Shown in pieces: positions 60,492-64,000 of a stretch of 64,000 nucleotides of DNA; position 1 is the stretch's first letter; each line of letters opens with the position of its first letter. The notes beneath the pieces were generated by a model. The model worked only from the letters and a program-made list of their open reading frames with translations. It was not told where the DNA came from and did not search any database. Position numbers and translations under genes: made by a program. Source of the stretch: Halarchaeum grantii (GTDB taxonomy: Archaea; Halobacteriota; Halobacteria; Halobacteriales; Halobacteriaceae); contig NZ_BMPF01000003.1 in NCBI RefSeq assembly GCF_014647455.2, positions 434,001 to 498,000 of the forward strand, in the 5' to 3' direction.

Positions 60492-62633
60492 GTGCGCCCC
60501 AACACCCATTCCGCCGGCCGCGACGCGCGGGCGCTCGACGTCACCGTCCACGTCTGCGCGGAGGAGACGCTCACCGCGTGGGCGCGCCGTGACGCGAGCG
60601 CGCGCGCCCTCGTTCTCACGCCCGAGCGCCTCCACCGGCGCAACCTCAAGCACGCCCTCGCCGCCGCCGACCGCCCGCGAAGCAGCCTCCGCCTCACCGA
60701 CCCCCGGAGCGTCGCGAACGCGGTGGCCGACGACGGCGGCGAGCGCGCCCGCCTCGACCGCGCCGACCGACTCCGTCTCGTCGGCGACGTCCTCGCCGAC
60801 GACCCCGACGGCGTCGACGCCCTCCGGCGCGCCCTCGGGACGGACCTCGGCGCGCGCGCCGAGACGGTCGAGGCCGTCCGCGAGGAACTCGACGTCGTCG
60901 CCGGCGGCCGCGACGACGCCACCGACGCCCTCCTCGACGTCGCCGACACCCTCCCCGCGTACGCGCGAGACGAGACGACCGCGCTCCTCCGCGGCGTTCG
61001 CGCCGTCGAACGCGCGCTCGCCGACCGGACGGACGCCGACGTCTCGCCCGCCGCCGCGCTCCGCGACGGCCGCGCGGCGCTCGCCGCGAGCGACGGCGAC
61101 GCCTGGACGGCCGCCTACCCCGCCGTCGAGCGCGTCGCCGTCGCCGGCGTCAGCACGCTCGGCACCGCGCTCCTCGACTTCCTCGGGGCGATCGCGGCCC
61201 ACACCGATGTTGAGGTCCACCTCTTCACGCGTGCGCGGACCGGCCCCCGCATCGCCGAGCGACTCCCGGCGCGACTCCGGGTCGGCCGCGACGCGCAGGT
61301 CGACGTGGACGTGGTCGACCGCACGCCCGCGCGACTCGCCGCCGACATGCCGGCCGTCGAACTCGTCACGACCACGCGCCGCCGCGAGGCGCGCGCCGCG
61401 CTCGCCGCCGTCGACGTCCTCCTCGAGCGCGGCGTCCCCGCGAGCGACGTCGCGGTCGTCGCGCGCGACGTCGACCGCTACGAGCGCCCGCTCGCGTCGG
61501 CCGCCACCGAATACGGCCGCCACCTCTCCGTCTGGACGCAGCTCGCGCTCCGCGATACCCTCCCGTACCGACTGCTCGTCGCCTGCCTCGACGTGCTCGC
61601 GGCGCACGCCGGCGACCCGGGGGCGGTCGGGACGGGTGTCGCGACCGGCGCGCACGGCGCCGAGGACTCCGGCCGACCCGGCCGCGTCGGGGCCGACACG
61701 CTGTTCGCGCCGCTCGACTACGAGTGGGTGCCGCCGGACGCCCGCTCGCGCGCCGTCTGGCCGCTCGCCCACCCCGACGTCTCGGCCGTCCGCCACCGCG
61801 TCGACGACGGCCGCGCCCGCACCCTCGCCGACTGGACCGCGCGCCTCGCCGACGTCTCGGGGCCGACCGCCGCCGGCGTTCGACGGCTCCTCCGGTGGGT
61901 GCGCGACCGGCCCGCGAACCCCGACCCCCGATCCGTCGAGGACGCGCTCGCGCCCCTCCTCGACGCCTTCGACGACGTCGCCCTCCCCGCGCGCCTCGAC
62001 GCCGACACGCCCGCCCTCGCCGAGACCTCGCAGACGGCGCGCGCGCTCGTGCGCTCCCGAACGCTCCTCGGCGAGACGCGCCGGAAGTACGCCGACTGGC
62101 TCGACCGCGGGCACGTCTCCCGGGGCTGGACGGCCGTCCGCGACGTCCTCGACGCCGTCGCCACCACCCGCCCGGGCCGGCGCGAGCACGACAACGCCGA
62201 GCGCGTCGACGTCCTCGACGCGAACGACACGTGGCTCCGCGACTACCGCTACGTCGTCGCCGTCGGCCTCGTCGACGGCGAGTGGCCCGACCGCCCCGAC
62301 GGCGCGCTCCCCGCAGCCCTTCGGGACGCCGTCGTCGCCGGTGACGGGGCCGCGAGCCGGCTCGGCGTGCGCGGCGCGTGGACCGAGGAGCGCGACGCCG
62401 ACCACTTCGTCGATGCCGTGCGCGCCGCCACCGACGGCCTCGTGCTCACGCGCTTCACCGAGGACAGCGCGGGCGCCACCTATCAGCGCTCGCCGCTCCT
62501 CGAGGACTGGGGCGTCGCCCCGCCCGTCGTCCGCGACGGCGGTGTCGCCGCCCTCATCGCGGCCGACCGGCGACTCGCCACCCCGCTTCGGTGCGTGCTC
62601 GACCCCAACGGCACGACGGGGGGATCGGAGTGA
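60492..62633 (+). CDS. AddB/RexB-like inactive helicase subunit
   Basis: A 713-residue protein with GTG start. It looks like the non-motor partner of an AddAB-type nuclease-helicase. It has no Walker A. The segment YRYVVAVGLVDGEWPDRPD near 590-610 matches the late helicase motif of this group, and GLVLTRFTEDSAGATYQRSPLLEDWG resembles AddB. The usual C-terminal PD-(D/E)XK nuclease with iron-sulfur cysteines is absent, since the protein ends soon after. It overlaps the next gene as GTGA. Assignment is by pattern and neighbour, so moderate. Confidence 0.6.
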   Translation: MRPNTHSAGRDARALDVTVHVCAEETLTAWARRDASARALVLTPERLHRRNLKHALAAADRPRSSLRLTDPRSVANAVADDGGERARLDRADRLRLVGDVLADDPDGVDALRRALGTDLGARAETVEAVREELDVVAGGRDDATDALLDVADTLPAYARDETTALLRGVRAVERALADRTDADVSPAAALRDGRAALAASDGDAWTAAYPAVERVAVAGVSTLGTALLDFLGAIAAHTDVEVHLFTRARTGPRIAERLPARLRVGRDAQVDVDVVDRTPARLAADMPAVELVTTTRRREARAALAAVDVLLERGVPASDVAVVARDVDRYERPLASAATEYGRHLSVWTQLALRDTLPYRLLVACLDVLAAHAGDPGAVGTGVATGAHGAEDSGRPGRVGADTLFAPLDYEWVPPDARSRAVWPLAHPDVSAVRHRVDDGRARTLADWTARLADVSGPTAAGVRRLLRWVRDRPANPDPRSVEDALAPLLDAFDDVALPARLDADTPALAETSQTARALVRSRTLLGETRRKYADWLDRGHVSRGWTAVRDVLDAVATTRPGRREHDNAERVDVLDANDTWLRDYRYVVAVGLVDGEWPDRPDGALPAALRDAVVAGDGAASRLGVRGAWTEERDADHFVDAVRAATDGLVLTRFTEDSAGATYQRSPLLEDWGVAPPVVRDGGVAALIAADRRLATPLRCVLDPNGTTGGSE

Positions 62634-64000
62634 CCGACACCACCCGGGGAGACGAGCGCGACGTCCCGCGACTGCGTGGCGCCCAGCGCGACATCCGAGA
62701 CGCCTTCCTCGCGCACGATTCGGGACTCTTCGTCCTCGACTGCAACCCCGGCGCCGGCAAATCAACCGTCGCCGAGCGACTCGCCGCCGACACGCTCGCC
62801 CGCGCGCACGACCGCGGCGAGCGCGCCCCCGAGCGCAGCCTCTGCGTCACCTCCTTCGCCCGCGACGACGCCGCCGCGATCCGCCCCGGCATCGAGGACG
62901 CCCTGCGCGCGCTCGCTGACGATACCGACCGCGACGTGGACGCCGACCACGCCACCGCCCTCGGTGACGCGGACGCCCGTACCATCGCGCGACGCGCCCG
63001 CGCGAGCGACACCATCGGCACCATCGACGGCGTCCTGCGGACCGTCTTCGCCGACGTCGCGACCGAACTCGGCTTCGACGCGACACCGGACGTCGGGAAC
63101 GAGGCGCGCCTCGCACCCCTCCGGGAGGACTGTCTCGCGGCCCTCCGCGACGACCCCGAGCACGCCGCGACGGCCCGCCGACTCGACGCCGCCTATCCCG
63201 GCGGCGAACACACCGCAGACCTCGACGCCCTCCTCGTCGACGCCCACCGCGCCGCCCGCGAACGCCGGCTCACCGTCGACGCCTTCGAGGACCGCCTCCG
63301 CGACGCCGTCGGTAGCGCCTACCCCGAGGGCCCGCCCGACGACTTCGCGGCCGTCGCTCGTGACATCGCCGCGTTCGTCGACCCCGAGACCGCCGAGCGG
63401 ACCGCCGCCGGTTTCGACGCCGCCGAGCGCGAGGCCTTCCGCGAGACCGACCGCGCCACCCACGACGCGTGGCGCGCCGCCGTCACCGACTTCTGCGCGC
63501 TCCTCTGCGCGTTCGCGGAGCGCTACGACGCGCGAACGCGCGAGCGCGGCGTCGCCTCCCACCTCGACGTCGCCCACTGGGTCGCCGCCTACTTCGGCGA
63601 CGACGCCCACGCCAGCGACTACCGGGCCGCCCGCCGCGCGCACTACGCCGCGCGCCTCGACACGCTCATCGTCGACGAAGCACAGGACGTCTCCGCCGTC
63701 CAGCACGACGCGCTCGCGCCGTTCGTCGACGCCGACACGCGCGTCCTCCTCGTCGGCGACGTCAAACAGTGCATCTACGCGTGGCGCAACGCCCACCCCG
63801 ACCTCTTCGAGCGCGCCCGCGACGACGGCGTCTACTTCGGCGTCGACTGGGAGACGCACGTCGTCGAGCGCGCCCAGCGGACCTATCGCGCCCGCCCGGA
63901 CGTCGCCGCCGCCATCGACGCCGTCTTCGCGGACGTCCTCACCGACCCCGAACGCGGCAACGCCGGCGCGCTCACCCTCGACTACCCGTCGCTCGTCGCC
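62630..64000 (+). CDS. UvrD/AddA-like superfamily 1 DNA helicase (cut by window edge)
   Basis: The first 457 residues of a longer gene, open to the end of the window. The GTG at 62630 overlaps the previous stop by four bases. Walker A NPGAGKST is at about 39-46. Motif II IVDEAQDVSAVQ is near 346-357, motif III GDVKQCIYAWRNAHPDLF near 378, and motif IV RTYRARPDVAA near 420. These are SF1A helicase motifs. The late motifs and any nuclease domain lie outside. With the preceding gene it may form an end-processing helicase near origin B. Confidence 0.83.
   Translation, partial: MTDTTRGDERDVPRLRGAQRDIRDAFLAHDSGLFVLDCNPGAGKSTVAERLAADTLARAHDRGERAPERSLCVTSFARDDAAAIRPGIEDALRALADDTDRDVDADHATALGDADARTIARRARASDTIGTIDGVLRTVFADVATELGFDATPDVGNEARLAPLREDCLAALRDDPEHAATARRLDAAYPGGEHTADLDALLVDAHRAARERRLTVDAFEDRLRDAVGSAYPEGPPDDFAAVARDIAAFVDPETAERTAAGFDAAEREAFRETDRATHDAWRAAVTDFCALLCAFAERYDARTRERGVASHLDVAHWVAAYFGDDAHASDYRAARRAHYAARLDTLIVDEAQDVSAVQHDALAPFVDADTRVLLVGDVKQCIYAWRNAHPDLFERARDDGVYFGVDWETHVVERAQRTYRARPDVAAAIDAVFADVLTDPERGNAGALTLDYPSLVA

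Noticed and set aside
60309-62765. 818-codon frame antisense to the AddB-like gene
   Set aside because: Glycine/arginine/valine-rich without motifs. The plus-strand frame has coupled starts and helicase-like segments.
1-64000. tRNA or rRNA genes, insertion sequences, integrases, CRISPR arrays
   Set aside because: No tRNA T-arm with matching acceptor stem, no rRNA-like stretch, no transposase or integrase protein and no spaced direct repeats were found by reading. A tRNAscan or ISfinder search could still find short remnants.

Overview
The window looks like part of the main chromosome of a halophilic archaeon (class Halobacteria). Four things point there: very high GC with strong C/G third positions; acidic proteins; Orc1/Cdc6 initiators, TrmB and Bat-type regulators and Tat-lipobox binding proteins; and TATA-like boxes centred about 27 bases before many start codons, as expected for leaderless haloarchaeal transcripts. 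The genus cannot be fixed from sequence alone. I saw no tRNA or rRNA gene, insertion sequence or CRISPR array. The window is dense with short operons whose genes often overlap as ATGA, GTGA or TAATG.

Layout. 1-2250: candidate replication origin A with cdc6 gene 1. 2306-6103: NmrA-like protein, NikR, two tiny membrane proteins, an aldo/keto reductase and an eIF-2B-like protein. 6457-16506: maltodextrin-type ABC importer, glucoamylase-like and alpha-amylase-like enzymes and a TrmB regulator. 16533-17845: an acetyltransferase and a deacetylase-like protein. 17900-22685: urea-type ABC importer urtABCDE, divergent from a complete urease operon ureBCAGDEF (23164-28519). 28560-31275: RHH protein, ThiD with an extra C-terminal domain, luciferase-like oxidoreductase. 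31538-35517: nitrite reductase, nitrate/nitrite transporter, two unrecognised small genes and a degenerate MobA-like protein. 35581-49541: thiE-thiM, Hsp20, SHOCT protein, aldo/keto reductases, an FtsX-type ABC exporter, HtpX-like protease, MobB, a TRIC-like channel and a Bat-type regulator. 49620-58293: iron-box-controlled hydroxamate siderophore operon in the gene order of rhbABCDEF. 58444-60377: candidate origin B with cdc6 gene 2. 60492-64000: an AddB/AddA-like helicase pair, the second cut by the window edge.

How it fits together. Nitrogen runs through much of the window: urea import, urease with its accessory proteins, nitrite reduction and nitrate/nitrite transport. NikR and the His-rich UreE tail fit the nickel need of urease. 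Sugar import feeds two enzymes without signal peptides, so maltodextrins are probably broken down inside the cell. Iron supply is under a DtxR-type box.

The most unusual features are two initiator genes about 58 kb apart, each with its own unrelated set of repeats; a diverged pair of origin-A repeats flanking a regulator gene near 47-49 kb; and two operons (ure and siderophore) whose first gene is preceded by a tiny, apparently leaderless ORF overlapping its start codon.
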